A stretch of 64,000 nucleotides of DNA from the NCBI GenBank assembly GCA_965208525.1, contig OZ242340.1, positions 372,001-436,000 on the forward strand, in the 5' to 3' direction. The translations under genes were made by a program, and so were the position numbers. The notes beneath the pieces are model-generated. The model saw nothing but the letters and a program-made list of their open reading frames with translations. It made no database searches and was not told where the DNA came from. Of the stretch, positions 17,373 through 25,916 are shown piece by piece. This DNA is from VXYL01 sp965208525 (GTDB lineage: Bacteria; Pseudomonadota; Gammaproteobacteria; Pseudomonadales; Azotimanducaceae). Numbering within the stretch: position 1 is the stretch's first letter; every line of letters starts with the position of its first letter.

Positions 17373-17448
17373 TGGGGTGTCGCCAAGTCGGTAAGGCACT
17401 GGGTTTTGATCCCAGCATGCGCAGGTTCGAGTCCTGCCACCCCAGCCA
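17373..17448 (+). tRNA. tRNA-Gln (UUG)
   Basis: A 76-nt tRNA with encoded CCA. The acceptor TGGGGTG pairs with CACCCCA followed by discriminator G and CCA; the anticodon arm CTGGG-TTTTGAT-CCCAG has anticodon TTG; and the T-arm GCAGG-TTCGAGT-CCTGC is intact. Position immediately before prs matches the gammaproteobacterial arrangement. Confidence 0.97.
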
Positions 17449-17512
17449 CGGCGTCGGGTGCACCGAGGGCGGAGTTTCCTGTGGCTTTGCGGGGCCTTAA
17501 GGGGGCGGGGCG

Positions 17513-18484
17513 TTGAAAGATCTCATGGTTTTTGCGGGCGGTTCCGTGGGCGGTCTGTCCGGACGGATTGCTGAAGAGCTCGACATTTCTCTCGGCACGT
17601 CTGACATCGGCCGCTTTCGCGACGGCGAGGTGCGGGTCGAGATCGACGAAAACGTTCGCGGCAAGGACGTCTTTCTGGTCCAGTCCACCTGCGCGCCGAC
17701 GAACGACAACATCATGGAGCTGATGATGATGGCCGATGCGGTCAAGCGCGCCTCTGCGCAGCGCATCACCGCCGTCATGCCCTACTTCGGCTACGCGCGT
17801 CAGGATCGGCGCCCCCGCTCGGCGCGGGTGCCCATCAGCGCCAAGGTGGTCGCCGACATGATCGCCGGCGTCGGCATCGACCGCATCCTCACCGTCGACC
17901 TCCATGCCGACCAGATTCAGGGCTTCTTCAACGTCCCGGTGGACAACGTCTATGCATCGCCCGTGCTCGTGGACGACATCCTCGCCCGACATCGGGGCGA
18001 GCCGGTCTTCGTCTCCCCCGACGTGGGGGGCGTGGCGCGGGCGCGTGCCATCGCCAAGCAAGTGGACGATCTTGATCTCGCCATCATCGACAAGCGCCGC
18101 CCGCGACCCAATGCCTCCGAGGTGATGAACGTCATCGGCGAGGTGGAAGGTCGCACCGCCATCCTGGTGGACGACATCGTCGACACCGCCGGCACCCTGT
18201 GCAATGCCGCCGCCGCCCTGCGCGAGCGCGGTGCCACCGGCGTCAGCGCCTACATCACCCATCCCGTGCTTTCCGACGACGCGCCAAGCCGCATCGACGG
18301 CTCCGAACTCGACGAGGTCGTGGTCACCGATACCGTACCGCTGTTGGATGACGCCCGCGGCTGTGGCAAGATCCGACAATTGAGCCTCGCCGGCGTGCTC
18401 GCGGAAGCCATTCGCCGAGTGAGCAATGAGGAGTCGATCAGCGCCATGTTCCGCCACAACGGACAGGCGCAAATGCGCTTTTAG
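17513..18484 (+). CDS. prs: Ribose-phosphate pyrophosphokinase
   Basis: Makes PRPP from ribose 5-phosphate and ATP for nucleotide, His and Trp synthesis. Family landmarks: GRFRDGEVRVEIDENVRGKDVFLVQS, the Mg/ATP loop MPYFGYARQDRR, the catalytic VDLHADQIQGFF, and the PRPP-binding ILVDDIVDTAGTL. About 323 residues, slightly longer than usual. A TTG start at 17513 sits close after a G-rich Shine-Dalgarno; an in-frame ATG at 17525 gives MVFAGGS, also plausible. It begins 64 bp after tRNA-Gln and leads the conserved prs-rplY-pth-ychF series. Confidence 0.97.
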   Translation: MKDLMVFAGGSVGGLSGRIAEELDISLGTSDIGRFRDGEVRVEIDENVRGKDVFLVQSTCAPTNDNIMELMMMADAVKRASAQRITAVMPYFGYARQDRRPRSARVPISAKVVADMIAGVGIDRILTVDLHADQIQGFFNVPVDNVYASPVLVDDILARHRGEPVFVSPDVGGVARARAIAKQVDDLDLAIIDKRRPRPNASEVMNVIGEVEGRTAILVDDIVDTAGTLCNAAAALRERGATGVSAYITHPVLSDDAPSRIDGSELDEVVVTDTVPLLDDARGCGKIRQLSLAGVLAEAIRRVSNEESISAMFRHNGQAQMRF

Positions 18485-18618
18485 GAACGCGCGCAAGACG
18501 CTGTCCGTTTTGCGACGCAATCCGTCGCAAACTGGCGCTGCGCGACGCCGAGCCGCATGCAGCGATCACCGCCAAGCCACGCGAGTTCTCATCTCAGCCA
18601 ACGACGGAGCCACTGCAC

Positions 18619-19281
18619 ATGGCCAACACCATCACCGTTCGCGCCGAATTTCGGGCTGATCTCGGCAAGGCCGCGACGCGCCGCATGCGCCGCTTCACCG
18701 GCAAGGTGCCGGGCATCCTCTACGGCGGCGATCGCGATCCCCAGCCCCTGTCGCTCGAACAGCGAGACCTTGCACGCGTCATGCAGGACGAGGCGTTCTT
18801 CTCCCAGGTGCTCGAGCTCAAGGTGGGTGATGTCGGCCAGCAGGCGGTGCTGCGCGACCTGCAACGCCACCCGGCAAACGACAAGGTCATCCACGTGGAC
18901 TTCATGCGTGTGCGCGACGACGCGCTCCTCAGCATGCGGGTGCCGCTGCATTTCCTGGGCGAGGACCACTGCGTCGGTGTGCGCCAAGGCGGCGGCAGCC
19001 TGTCGCACAACCTCATTGAGGTGGAGATCTCGAGCCTTCCGGCCGATCTGCCGGAGTACATCGACGTGGACGTCACGGACCTCGACGTTGGTGGCTCCCT
19101 TCACCTCTCGGACATCACTCCGCCGTCCGGAGTGACCCTGGTGGCGCTCACGCAGGGGCAAGACCACGACTTGCCTGTCGTCAGCGTCATTCCCCCTCGC
19201 GGTGGCAGCGGCGACGACGACGAAGAGATGGAGGAGGTGGCAGAGGAACCTTCAGACGAAGAGGATTCCGAGGAGGATTGA
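18619..19281 (+). CDS. rplY: 50S ribosomal protein L25 (Ctc type)
   Basis: 5S rRNA-binding L25/Ctc protein of 220 residues: an N-terminal L25 domain (about 1-95, with RRFTGKVPGILYGG and VDFMRV) followed by the TL5-type beta domain, then a strongly acidic tail (DDDEEMEEVAEE and onward). The acidic tail is typical of the long form. The ATG after a weak ribosome-binding site is the natural start. Lies 134 bp after prs, in the order prs-rplY-pth-ychF. Confidence 0.97.
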   Translation: MANTITVRAEFRADLGKAATRRMRRFTGKVPGILYGGDRDPQPLSLEQRDLARVMQDEAFFSQVLELKVGDVGQQAVLRDLQRHPANDKVIHVDFMRVRDDALLSMRVPLHFLGEDHCVGVRQGGGSLSHNLIEVEISSLPADLPEYIDVDVTDLDVGGSLHLSDITPPSGVTLVALTQGQDHDLPVVSVIPPRGGSGDDDEEMEEVAEEPSDEEDSEED

Positions 19282-19389
19282 CGCCGGGCGCATGCCCGAT
19301 CGCCCGCTACGAGGCCGCGCCGTAGCACCGGCTCCGGGCCGGAGGGTCGAGCGCAAGCGAACCGGTAGCCTGCAGTCGCATCGCGACTT

Positions 19390-19420
19390 TCAACGCGCTA
19401 GTAGGGCGCCCTAGCTGCGC
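19390..19420. other. rplY-pth intergenic palindrome
   Basis: The 250-bp gap 19282-19531 contains a short perfect palindrome TAGGGCGCCCTA near 19402-19413 within GC-rich sequence. It could be a transcript hairpin or a small repeat remnant. I see no gene here. Confidence 0.35.
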
Positions 19421-19531
19421 AACGGAGGGCAGGATGCAAACTCCCAGGAGACAGACCCGCTGACGGGCGCGCCGGCCCCTCGTGCGGGAGATCGCTCGAC
19501 GAAGCCGCCCACCAACCGACGGATCGCCAAC

Positions 19532-20164
19532 GTGACCATCCGCCTCATCGCCGGCCTCGGCAACCCAGGCACACGCTATGAACGCACCCGCCACAACGTC
19601 GGCATGGCGTGGCTGCGCCGACTCGCCAGCCGCTTTCGTCTGCCGCTGTCTCCGGAACGCAAGTTCCGCGGCAGCGTGGCCCGAGGCGACATACTCGGTC
19701 GCGATGTCTGGCTGCTCGCGCCAGACACCTACATGAACCTCTCCGGCGACGCCGTCGGGCCGTTGGCGCGTTTCTACAAGCTGGCCCCGGAGGAAATCCT
19801 CATCGCCTACGACGAAGTGGCGTTCGAGCCCGGTGCCTGTCGGCTGCGTGTGGGCGGCGGCCACAACGGCCACAACGGCATCCGCAGCGTGATCGCCGCG
19901 CTCGGCAACCAGGCCGGCTTCGCTCGCCTGCGCATCGGCGTTGGCCATCCGGGCAACTCCGCCGAGATGATCGCCTACCTCACGGGCACCCGCATGACGG
20001 GCGAGGAGCAGCACCGCATTGAGCAAGCCACCGACATCGACGACGACACATTGGGTCGCCTTCTCGACGGCGACTTCGATGCCGCCATGAATGCCATCAA
20101 CGCCCGCAGACGAGTGACCGACGCCTCCGAGTGCCTGACGCCCGCAAATCGGGGCCAGCGCTAA
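19532..20164 (+). CDS. pth: Peptidyl-tRNA hydrolase
   Basis: Recycles peptidyl-tRNA released from stalled ribosomes. Starts with GTG (MTIRLIAGLGNPGTRYERTRHNVG), which contains the tRNA-binding Asn and the catalytic His; YMNLSGDAV and the GGGHNGHNGIRS loop follow. The usual HDE near residue 95 is YDE here; the catalytic Asp is kept. 210 residues, normal. Its TAA stop overlaps the ATG of ychF by one base (TAATG), indicating translational coupling. Confidence 0.96.
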   Translation: MTIRLIAGLGNPGTRYERTRHNVGMAWLRRLASRFRLPLSPERKFRGSVARGDILGRDVWLLAPDTYMNLSGDAVGPLARFYKLAPEEILIAYDEVAFEPGACRLRVGGGHNGHNGIRSVIAALGNQAGFARLRIGVGHPGNSAEMIAYLTGTRMTGEEQHRIEQATDIDDDTLGRLLDGDFDAAMNAINARRRVTDASECLTPANRGQR

Positions 20165-21255
20165 TGGGATTTCACTGCGGCATCGTCGGGCTGCCGAATG
20201 TCGGCAAGTCGACGCTCTTCAACGCGCTCACGCAGGCCGGCATCGACGCCGAGAACTTCCCCTTCTGCACCATCGAACCCAACACCGGCGTAGTGCCGGT
20301 GCCCGATCCCCGCCTGCACCGCATCGCCGAGATCACGAATCCAGCCCGGGTCGTGCCGAGCCTGATGGAATTCGTCGACATCGCCGGCCTCGTTGCCGGA
20401 GCCTCGAAGGGGGAGGGTCTCGGCAATCAGTTCCTCGCCCATGTGCGCGAATGCCACGCCATCGCCCATGTGGTGCGTTGCTTCGAAGACGACAACGTCG
20501 TGCATGTCTCGGGCCGCATCTCGCCACGGGACGACATCGAGATCATCGACACCGAGCTTGCGCTGGCCGACCTCGCCACCGCCGATCGCGTTCACGACCG
20601 GATCCGCCGCATCGCCAACGTCGGCGACAAGGAGGCGCGCGCCACGGTGGCGATCCTCGACAAAGTTCGCGCTGGGCTCGACGCCGGCCGGCCCGTGCGC
20701 GCCCTCGGCCTCGCACCGCACGAGCAGGCAGCCATCGCCGAATGCCACTTCCTCACCGCCAAGCCGGTGATGTTCATCGCCAACGTGGCGGAGGATGGCT
20801 TCGAGGGCAATCCCATGCTCGACGAAGTGCGCGCCATCGCTGCAGCGGAAGGCGCCGCCGTGGCACCGGTCTGCAACAAGATCGAGGCCGAGATTGCCGA
20901 GCTCGATGCCGACGACATACAGGAGTTCCTCGAAGACCTGGGCCTCAACGAACCGGGCCTCAACCGCGTCATCCGCACCGGCTACAACCTGCTTGGCCTC
21001 ATGAGCTTCTTCACCGCCGGCCCCAAGGAGGCCCGCGCCTGGACCATCGCCAGAGGCACGACAGCCCCCGGCGCGGCTGGCGTCATCCACACCGACTTCG
21101 AACGCGGCTTCATCCGTGCCGAGATCGTCGCCTACGACGACTACATCGCTTTCGGCGGCGAGGCCGGCGCCCGCGACGCCGGGCGCTGGCGCCTCGAAGG
21201 CAAGGACTACGCGATGCGGGATGGCGACGTGGCGCACTTCCGCTTCAACGTGTAG
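20164..21255 (+). CDS. ychF: Redox-regulated ATPase YchF (OLA1 family)
   Basis: A 363-residue OBG-family P-loop NTPase binding ribosomes and preferring ATP. P-loop GLPNVGKST at about 8-16, switch region FPFCTIEPN, DIAGLVAGASKGEGLGN (G3), and NKIEAE in place of the GTPase NKxD, which explains ATP preference. The C-terminal TGS domain includes SFFTAGPKEARAWTI and GVIHTDFERGFIRAE. The start at 20164, rather than an upstream in-frame ATG within pth, matches the family N-terminus MGFxCGIVG. Ends the conserved prs block and converges on a sulfotransferase. Confidence 0.97.
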   Translation: MGFHCGIVGLPNVGKSTLFNALTQAGIDAENFPFCTIEPNTGVVPVPDPRLHRIAEITNPARVVPSLMEFVDIAGLVAGASKGEGLGNQFLAHVRECHAIAHVVRCFEDDNVVHVSGRISPRDDIEIIDTELALADLATADRVHDRIRRIANVGDKEARATVAILDKVRAGLDAGRPVRALGLAPHEQAAIAECHFLTAKPVMFIANVAEDGFEGNPMLDEVRAIAAAEGAAVAPVCNKIEAEIAELDADDIQEFLEDLGLNEPGLNRVIRTGYNLLGLMSFFTAGPKEARAWTIARGTTAPGAAGVIHTDFERGFIRAEIVAYDDYIAFGGEAGARDAGRWRLEGKDYAMRDGDVAHFRFNV

Positions 21256-21309
21256 CAAGCAGCGCGGCCTTCTTTGCGGGCAGAGATTTTTATAGGGCGA
21301 TCGCTGGTT

Positions 21310-21954
21310 TTACTTGCTCGGGTCTGGGCGATTGCGCCAGCGGTCCAGGAACTCTTCGCTGGTGTTTACCCATGGGTAGGGTTCGTCTGGCGCCGGCAGG
21401 CCCAGCGGTTCGCACAGGCCTGTCCAGCCATCGCTTGCGCGGAACTCGATCAGGCGATCCGCAGGGACTTCGGCGCGCACCTTCGCCACGTTCGCCTCGT
21501 ATATGGCGATTGCGTGGTCGCGGTCCATCAGGCGGCCACCAAAGGTGCCCTCGCGGATGATTTCGTTCGCCATCTTGAGCCGCGTGCGCAAGCGCTCATC
21601 CGGTGACCGACGGGCGTGCTCCATGCTCTGGAAGATGGTGCTGCTCGCGCTCTTGAACCAGCTTTCTGAGTCTCGGAGCGACAGCAACACCTTGGCGTCG
21701 GGATAGCGTTCCACCAGGCGGGGCCAGAATGCGGCTGCGGGCCAGTCCACAGCGGCCCGGTAGCCGGCGAAGAGCGTGTCCCAAACATCCTCGCCGCGCC
21801 AGGCGCGCAGCCAAAGGTCGGCGTGCTCCGGATGTGTCGCCACTTCGGCCATGTGGTAGCACGCATCGAAGCCGAGCCGTTCGAGCGCCTGCTTGAGCGA
21901 CAACGTGCCGGTGCGGCCGAAGCCGGCGCCGATGACGGCAAGCCCGTCAGCCAC
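21310..21954 (-). CDS. Sulfotransferase family protein
   Basis: A 214-residue protein of the Sulfotransfer_4 type that would transfer sulfate from PAPS. The N-terminal GAGFGRTGTLSLKQALERLGF is the PAPS 5'-phosphosulfate loop of this family, and KVLLSLRDSESWFKS contains the 3'-phosphate-binding Arg/Ser. The remaining sequence is helical, and EEFLDRWRNR closes the protein. Members are scattered through marine bacteria with unknown acceptors. It lies between ychF and amt on the minus strand, 38 bp downstream of amt's start-proximal neighbour region, without an obvious functional partner. Confidence 0.8.
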   Translation of the reverse strand: MADGLAVIGAGFGRTGTLSLKQALERLGFDACYHMAEVATHPEHADLWLRAWRGEDVWDTLFAGYRAAVDWPAAAFWPRLVERYPDAKVLLSLRDSESWFKSASSTIFQSMEHARRSPDERLRTRLKMANEIIREGTFGGRLMDRDHAIAIYEANVAKVRAEVPADRLIEFRASDGWTGLCEPLGLPAPDEPYPWVNTSEEFLDRWRNRPDPSK

Positions 21955-21992
21955 CGCCGCGGCTCAGTCTCGCCTCTGCGCCCACTCAGTCC

Positions 21993-23312
21993 TTACAGGT
22001 CGTAGCCCCGCTCGTTGTGCATCACGAGGTCGAGGCCTTCCGTCTCCTGTTCCTCCGTGACCCGGTTGCCGACGACGACATCAACCACCTTGAGGATGAC
22101 GAACGTGATGATCGCCGTATAGCCCAGAACCGCGAAGCCGCCGATGGCCTGCACGCCGAGCTGGCTGCCGATGCTGATGTCCTCCTGGCCGCTGAAGATG
22201 CCGAGTGCCTGCGAGGCGAAAACGCCTGTCAGGATCGTGCCGAGGAGTCCGCCGACGCCGTGCACCGGGAACACGTCCAGCGAGTCGTCGATGCGCAACG
22301 TGCGCTTCATGAAGTTGGTCGCGAGGAAGCAAACCACGCCGGCGGCGATGCCGATGACGAGTGCGCCGGCCGGGCCGACAAAGCCAGAAGCCGGCGTGAT
22401 CGTGCCGAGCCCCGCCACCATGCCGGTAACGGCACCAAGCGCACTCGGCTTGCCGTAGCGAATCCACTCCGCGACCATCCAGGTGAAGGCACCGGCCGCC
22501 GCCGAAATGTGCGTCACCGTGATGGCCATGGCGGCGTCGCCGTTGGCGGCGAGGGCGCTGCCGCCGTTGAAGCCGAACCAGCCGACCCAAAGCATGCCGG
22601 CACCGGCCACGGTGAGCGTCATGTTGTGGGGCGCCATCATCTGGTCGGGGAAGCCTCGGCGTGAGCCGAGCACCAATGCGGCCACCACCGCCGCGGTTCC
22701 GGCGGTGATGTGCACCACCGTGCCGCCGGCGAAGTCCAAGAGGCCCAGTTCGCCCAGCCAGCCGCCGCCCCATACCCAGTGGCAAACCGGCGCATACACG
22801 AGTAGCAGCCAGAGTGTCGTGAAGATCAGCACCGACGAAAATCGCATCCGCTCGGCGAAGCCGCCTACCACCAGCGCCGGGGTGATGATGGCGAAGGTGA
22901 GCTGGAAGGTGGCGAAGGCGGATTCGGGGATCGTGCCACTCATGGCATCTTCGCCGACGCCGGCGAAGAACGCCTTCGACAGGCCCCCGATGAAGAGATT
23001 GCCGTCGGCGAAGGCGAGGCTGTAGCCGACGACCAGCCAGAGAATGGTGACCAGGCAAGTGATGCTGAAGCACTGCATCAACACGCTCAGCACGTTGCGG
23101 GAACGAACGAGGCCGGCATAGAAGAGCGACAGACCCGGAATCGTCATGAACAGCACGAGGGCGGTGGAACTCAAGATCCAGGCCGTGTCGCCCGTATCCA
23201 GCCCCTCCGCCACGGCGGGGGCACCCACCAGCAGCGCAAACACCCCCATTGCCAGCGCCAGTCCCGTTCGGGGGCGTTCCCCGCCCAAAAAACCGCCTCG
23301 ATTCCCTTCCAT
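21993..23312 (-). CDS. amt: Ammonium transporter Amt
   Basis: An 11-helix Amt/Mep channel of 439 residues moving ammonium across the inner membrane. Landmarks: a hydrophobic N-terminal leader ending VAEGLDTGD, SLFYAGLVRSRNVLSVLMQCF, GGTVVHITAGTAA (first pore His), GFNGGSALAANG, and FPVHGVGGLLG (second pore His). The C-terminal tail ends with EEQETEGLDLVMHNERGYDL, the usual regulatory tail sensed by GlnK. No glnK is next to it. The IS1-family transposon inserted about 90 bp upstream of its start and may have altered its promoter region. Confidence 0.96.
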   Translation of the reverse strand: MEGNRGGFLGGERPRTGLALAMGVFALLVGAPAVAEGLDTGDTAWILSSTALVLFMTIPGLSLFYAGLVRSRNVLSVLMQCFSITCLVTILWLVVGYSLAFADGNLFIGGLSKAFFAGVGEDAMSGTIPESAFATFQLTFAIITPALVVGGFAERMRFSSVLIFTTLWLLLVYAPVCHWVWGGGWLGELGLLDFAGGTVVHITAGTAAVVAALVLGSRRGFPDQMMAPHNMTLTVAGAGMLWVGWFGFNGGSALAANGDAAMAITVTHISAAAGAFTWMVAEWIRYGKPSALGAVTGMVAGLGTITPASGFVGPAGALVIGIAAGVVCFLATNFMKRTLRIDDSLDVFPVHGVGGLLGTILTGVFASQALGIFSGQEDISIGSQLGVQAIGGFAVLGYTAIITFVILKVVDVVVGNRVTEEQETEGLDLVMHNERGYDL

Positions 23313-23397
23313 GGTCCCCCCGTGCGAGCGCCGTCGCCTGCGTGCCCTAGCGAAGCGCGGGACACTACCGCATTGCGTGCGGCACTGCCACCGGTGA

Positions 23398-23405
23398 CGG
23401 TGGGA
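23398..23405. repeat. Target-site duplication, left copy
   Basis: CGGTGGGA directly outside the left inverted repeat; the identical 8 bp sit outside the right inverted repeat at 27940-27947. Joining the flanks gives a plausible unoccupied site ...GTGACGGTGGGAGGGAGC.... Confidence 0.92.
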
Positions 23406-23425
23406 GGTAGTGGGCTAGTTTGAAA
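23406..23425 (+). repeat. Left terminal inverted repeat
   Basis: GGTAGTGGGCTAGTTTGAAA, perfectly complementary to 27920-27939. Confidence 0.93.
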
Positions 23426-23442
23426 GCGCCGCCCGTCGTCGC

Positions 23443-24174
23443 TCACAGCCCGTACCTTGCAGAGACCTGCGCCGCGTGGGCGCGAACGTCGGCGTTGTCG
23501 CCCCCTGCCCACTGGCCGAGCAACGTCGCGTAGTCGCAGGCGACGAAGGCAACCTCGTCGCCCTCGACCATGCTGGCGAAGCTGGCGATCTCCATGCGGT
23601 GGCGCACCTTCGCCTCTTCATCGACCGGCTTGCCGTCCGGCCAAGCCGCCGGTTCCGCGTACAGGTAGAACAGGATCGGCGTCAGGCCCTTGGCCTGCGT
23701 GCGCAGCGCCAAGGCGTGCTTGAACAGCTGCGCGGCGTCCAAATGGACGTAGGTGCCGTCCAGCGAGTCCCGGATGCTCTGGTAGCCCCTCATGCGGTTG
23801 CCCCACACCGGGCGCCAATAGGCGCGGCTGGCCCGCGTCTTGCGGAACGGCTCGTAGCGTTTCGACTCGATGCCTACGAGCGCCGTGGGCGTGGTGACGA
23901 CGGCATCCAGCCACGGATGCATGCCGCCTCGCCACGGCAGCCGCAGGCTCTGTTCGAGCGCCAGCGACTCCGCAGGCCACCACCGCAGCCCGCAACCCGG
24001 CAGGGGCGGCAGGTCGCGGGGGCGGCGGAGGAACCAGCCGAGCGCGTTGGCAACGAGCGCAGCGGACGACTCCGGTCTGTCGAACTTGCCGCTTGCGATC
24101 TCGTTGCCGCGAGCCTTGTTGTAGGCGTGCGTCACGTCGTCCGCCGGAACGCCGGGGAGGAACCTGCTGCTCAT
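23443..24174 (-). CDS. PD-(D/E)XK nuclease-like passenger protein
   Basis: A 243-residue soluble protein. I do not recognise the family by name, but WLDAVVTTPTALVGIESKRYEPFR has the spacing of a PD-(D/E)XK nuclease core (Asp, then Glu-x-Lys on the next strand), and the preceding Glu/Arg-rich helix and following WRPVWGNRMRGYQSIRDSL fit such a fold. Later segments (PILFYLYAEP, EGDEVAFVACDYATLLGQW) look like core strands and a closing helix. The ATG at 24172-24174 gives MSSRFLPGVPADDVTHAYN. It is the leftmost cargo gene, ending 17 bp inside the inverted repeat. Possible role: restriction-type nuclease or element-specific DNA processing; unproven. Confidence 0.55.
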   Translation of the reverse strand: MSSRFLPGVPADDVTHAYNKARGNEIASGKFDRPESSAALVANALGWFLRRPRDLPPLPGCGLRWWPAESLALEQSLRLPWRGGMHPWLDAVVTTPTALVGIESKRYEPFRKTRASRAYWRPVWGNRMRGYQSIRDSLDGTYVHLDAAQLFKHALALRTQAKGLTPILFYLYAEPAAWPDGKPVDEEAKVRHRMEIASFASMVEGDEVAFVACDYATLLGQWAGGDNADVRAHAAQVSARYGL

Positions 24175-24277
24175 GGTCGCTGACGCGCGGGGTTTACGTG
24201 GTAGACGGGCATCGTGGGGCCGGATCCTATAGCATGGTGCCCCCCGGCGGCTGATTTTAGGAGGGACGGAATGGCGG

Positions 24278-24556
24278 TCAGTGCACCGGATCGATTGGAG
24301 TGTCGTCCTCCCGCAGCTCGGCCTCGGCCTTCCGAACTGCAGCGAGGAGAGCATGTGCAAGTGCTTCCGCCTCGTCCGGGACAAAGACTAACAGTTCACC
24401 TTGACGCCGAGTCGCCAATTGCGGCCAGTCTTCTACGGTACCGGCAACGGCTTGCACAAGAATCAACCGGAGCGGCGTCGCCCCCTCCGTGACGTTTCGG
24501 ATTCCTGCTTTCACCACGTGAACGTCCGCGCTTGCGACGTGTGTGACTTTGGCCAT
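24278..24556 (-). CDS. Small hypothetical passenger protein
   Basis: A 92-residue soluble protein starting MAKVTHVASADVHVVKAG, with GAGGAGGGG as a strong ribosome-binding site upstream. It shows alternating strand-like segments (LRLILVQAVAG, GELLVFVPDEAEALAHALLAAVRKAEAEL) and an acidic C-terminus. I recognise no family. It follows a frameshifted small gene and precedes the nuclease-like gene on the same strand inside the IS1-family element. Confidence 0.55.
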   Translation of the reverse strand: MAKVTHVASADVHVVKAGIRNVTEGATPLRLILVQAVAGTVEDWPQLATRRQGELLVFVPDEAEALAHALLAAVRKAEAELREDDTPIDPVH

Positions 24557-24779
24557 TTGGGATTCCCCTCCTCTGTGTGTGTTCGTTTGCGGCGTAAACG
24601 GGCGGCCTTGTGCGCCCGGCGCTCGTTCTCGGCGTCGATGGCCAGCAGCTCGTTGTAGTCCAGCACCTCGTCCAGTCCCCTCGGTCTGGCGCACGTGCTC
24701 GTTGTTGTCCTCGTAGGCGCCGTCCAGTCGCGCCAGTTTGTCCCGCCTTCCTCAACGTGATGCTCAAGGCCGAGACCAT
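24557..24779 (-). pseudogene. Frameshifted small passenger gene
   Basis: Reading the minus strand from an ATG at 24779, coding-like sequence passes through three frames: MVSALSITLRKAG, then LARLDGAYEDNNEHVRQTE, then GLDEVLDYNELLAIDAENER followed by a basic tail. The breaks fall near GGGACAAACT and at a G-run (GAGGGGACT). Joined, these would give a single charged protein of about 80 residues just upstream of the 92-residue gene. The frames could be two sequencing errors or true decay; the reconstruction is inference. Confidence 0.4.
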
Positions 24780-24831
24780 CCTGCCCGCCCACCGTGGTCG
24801 ACACGCTGGTCACGCGGCTGGTGTTCCACGG

Positions 24832-25275
24832 CTACCGCAGGCTCTCCACGGTGAGGATCAGCGCCCCGTTGTTGTGGCGGAGCGTCACGGTGCGGTCGGG
24901 CAGCGTCACCACGGCGGGCAGCTCGCTGCCGCCCATGAACGCGGTCAGGGCGCGCTGCAGCCAGCCCTCGGAGATGCCCGGCGCAGTGGTCGCCAGCACC
25001 ACCGTCATGAAGGCGCCCAAGTCGTGGTTCGCCTGCATGTCGGTATCCGACATCTCGCCGTACAGGCCGATCTTGCGGGGGTTGTCCGCCGAGCCGGATA
25101 GCTCCAGCACGACGCCGCCGTGGACGGCCACGTGGCTCCCCCCGGCGCTCTGGAAGGTGAGGGCGTAGCCGAGGCCGTCCAAGATGAAGGCGATCCGATC
25201 CTGCGACACGCCGAGGTTGGCGTCGGCGCTGGCGGCTAGGAAGAGGGCAAGTGCGCATGCAATACGGGCGACCAT
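24832..25275 (-). CDS. Secreted hypothetical passenger protein
   Basis: A 147-residue protein with a clear Sec signal peptide (MVARIACALALFLAASADA, cleavage after ADA). The mature part is beta-rich (SHVAVHGGVVLELSGS, LPAVVTLPDRTVTLRHNNGALILTV) with a central SDTDMQANHDLGAFMTVVLATTAPG segment. There are no Cys pairs or lipobox. No family recognised. It is the first gene of the leftward passenger arm, so it may share the central promoter region with the genes downstream of it. Confidence 0.6.
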   Translation of the reverse strand: MVARIACALALFLAASADANLGVSQDRIAFILDGLGYALTFQSAGGSHVAVHGGVVLELSGSADNPRKIGLYGEMSDTDMQANHDLGAFMTVVLATTAPGISEGWLQRALTAFMGGSELPAVVTLPDRTVTLRHNNGALILTVESLR

Positions 25276-25715
25276 GTTGACGCCTCCCTGTCAGGAGGCA
25301 GGTGCGGCGGTGCCGGGCCGGGCTTGACTGTCGCAACCGCCAAGTCACACTACCCGCCGCGCCCAGCCTCGCTGGGTTGCCGCCGGGGGGCTACGTTCTT
25401 GTTTGCGTTGCCAAGCCTTCAGGGACGTACGCCCCTCGGCACCTATTGCCCGACGCATTGAGGCGCCGGGTCGTTGGAACCTCACGCGAGCGTGGTGTCC
25501 CGCCTATTCGCCGGGGCTTGGGGAGCTACCCCTCGCCGGGCATTGCGGCTGTTGCATTCAGCGGGCGGCCCGGCATCGGGCAGACCCGCGTGAGATTCCG
25601 TGCGGCAGCATAGCCCATTTTTCCGGTAAACTGTTGACGCACCCGGAGTGGCGTGGTACATGCCCTCCATGCCATTGTCACGCGCGATGGGCGCGCGTCA
25701 GGGAGTAGGCAAGCG
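25276..25715. other. Central region of the transposon, no gene seen
   Basis: About 440 bp between the leftward secreted-protein gene and the rightward small basic protein. Short open frames exist but lack codon character and ribosome-binding sites. It probably contains the divergent promoters of the two passenger arms; I cannot place them with confidence. Confidence 0.4.
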
Positions 25716-25907
25716 ATGAAGCGACCAACCGACATGAACCAGCTCGGCAAGATGATCGTGGACCTGTCCGTGGGCGAGATCGCCGAGGACGGGGAGCCGA
25801 CGCCCCGGCAGCTCGCGGCGCGCAAGGCCGCCGCGAACATGACGCCCGAACAGCGGCACGAGCGGGCCAAGCGCGCCGCCGCCGCGAGGTGGAAGAACGG
25901 CGCCTGA
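25716..25907 (+). CDS. Small basic protein upstream of transposase
   Basis: A 63-residue protein, MKRPTDMNQLGKMIVDLSVGE at its start, with AGGGAG upstream of the ATG at 25716. The C-terminal half is Ala/Arg/Lys-rich (MTPEQRHERAKRAAAARWKNGA), a pattern common in small nucleic-acid-binding or mobile-element proteins ending in AARW. I cannot assign a family. It lies 72 bp before the transposase, inside the IS1-family element, and may be a regulator or accessory factor. Confidence 0.6.
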   Translation: MKRPTDMNQLGKMIVDLSVGEIAEDGEPTPRQLAARKAAANMTPEQRHERAKRAAAARWKNGA

Positions 25908-25916
25908 CCCCGCGCC

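Noticed and set aside
20451..21560. 369-residue plus-strand frame overlapping ychF
   Set aside because: Arg/His-rich shadow of the ychF frame.
25302..25613. 103-residue open frame in the centre of the transposon
   Set aside because: No ribosome-binding site and no codon character; probably regulatory DNA.
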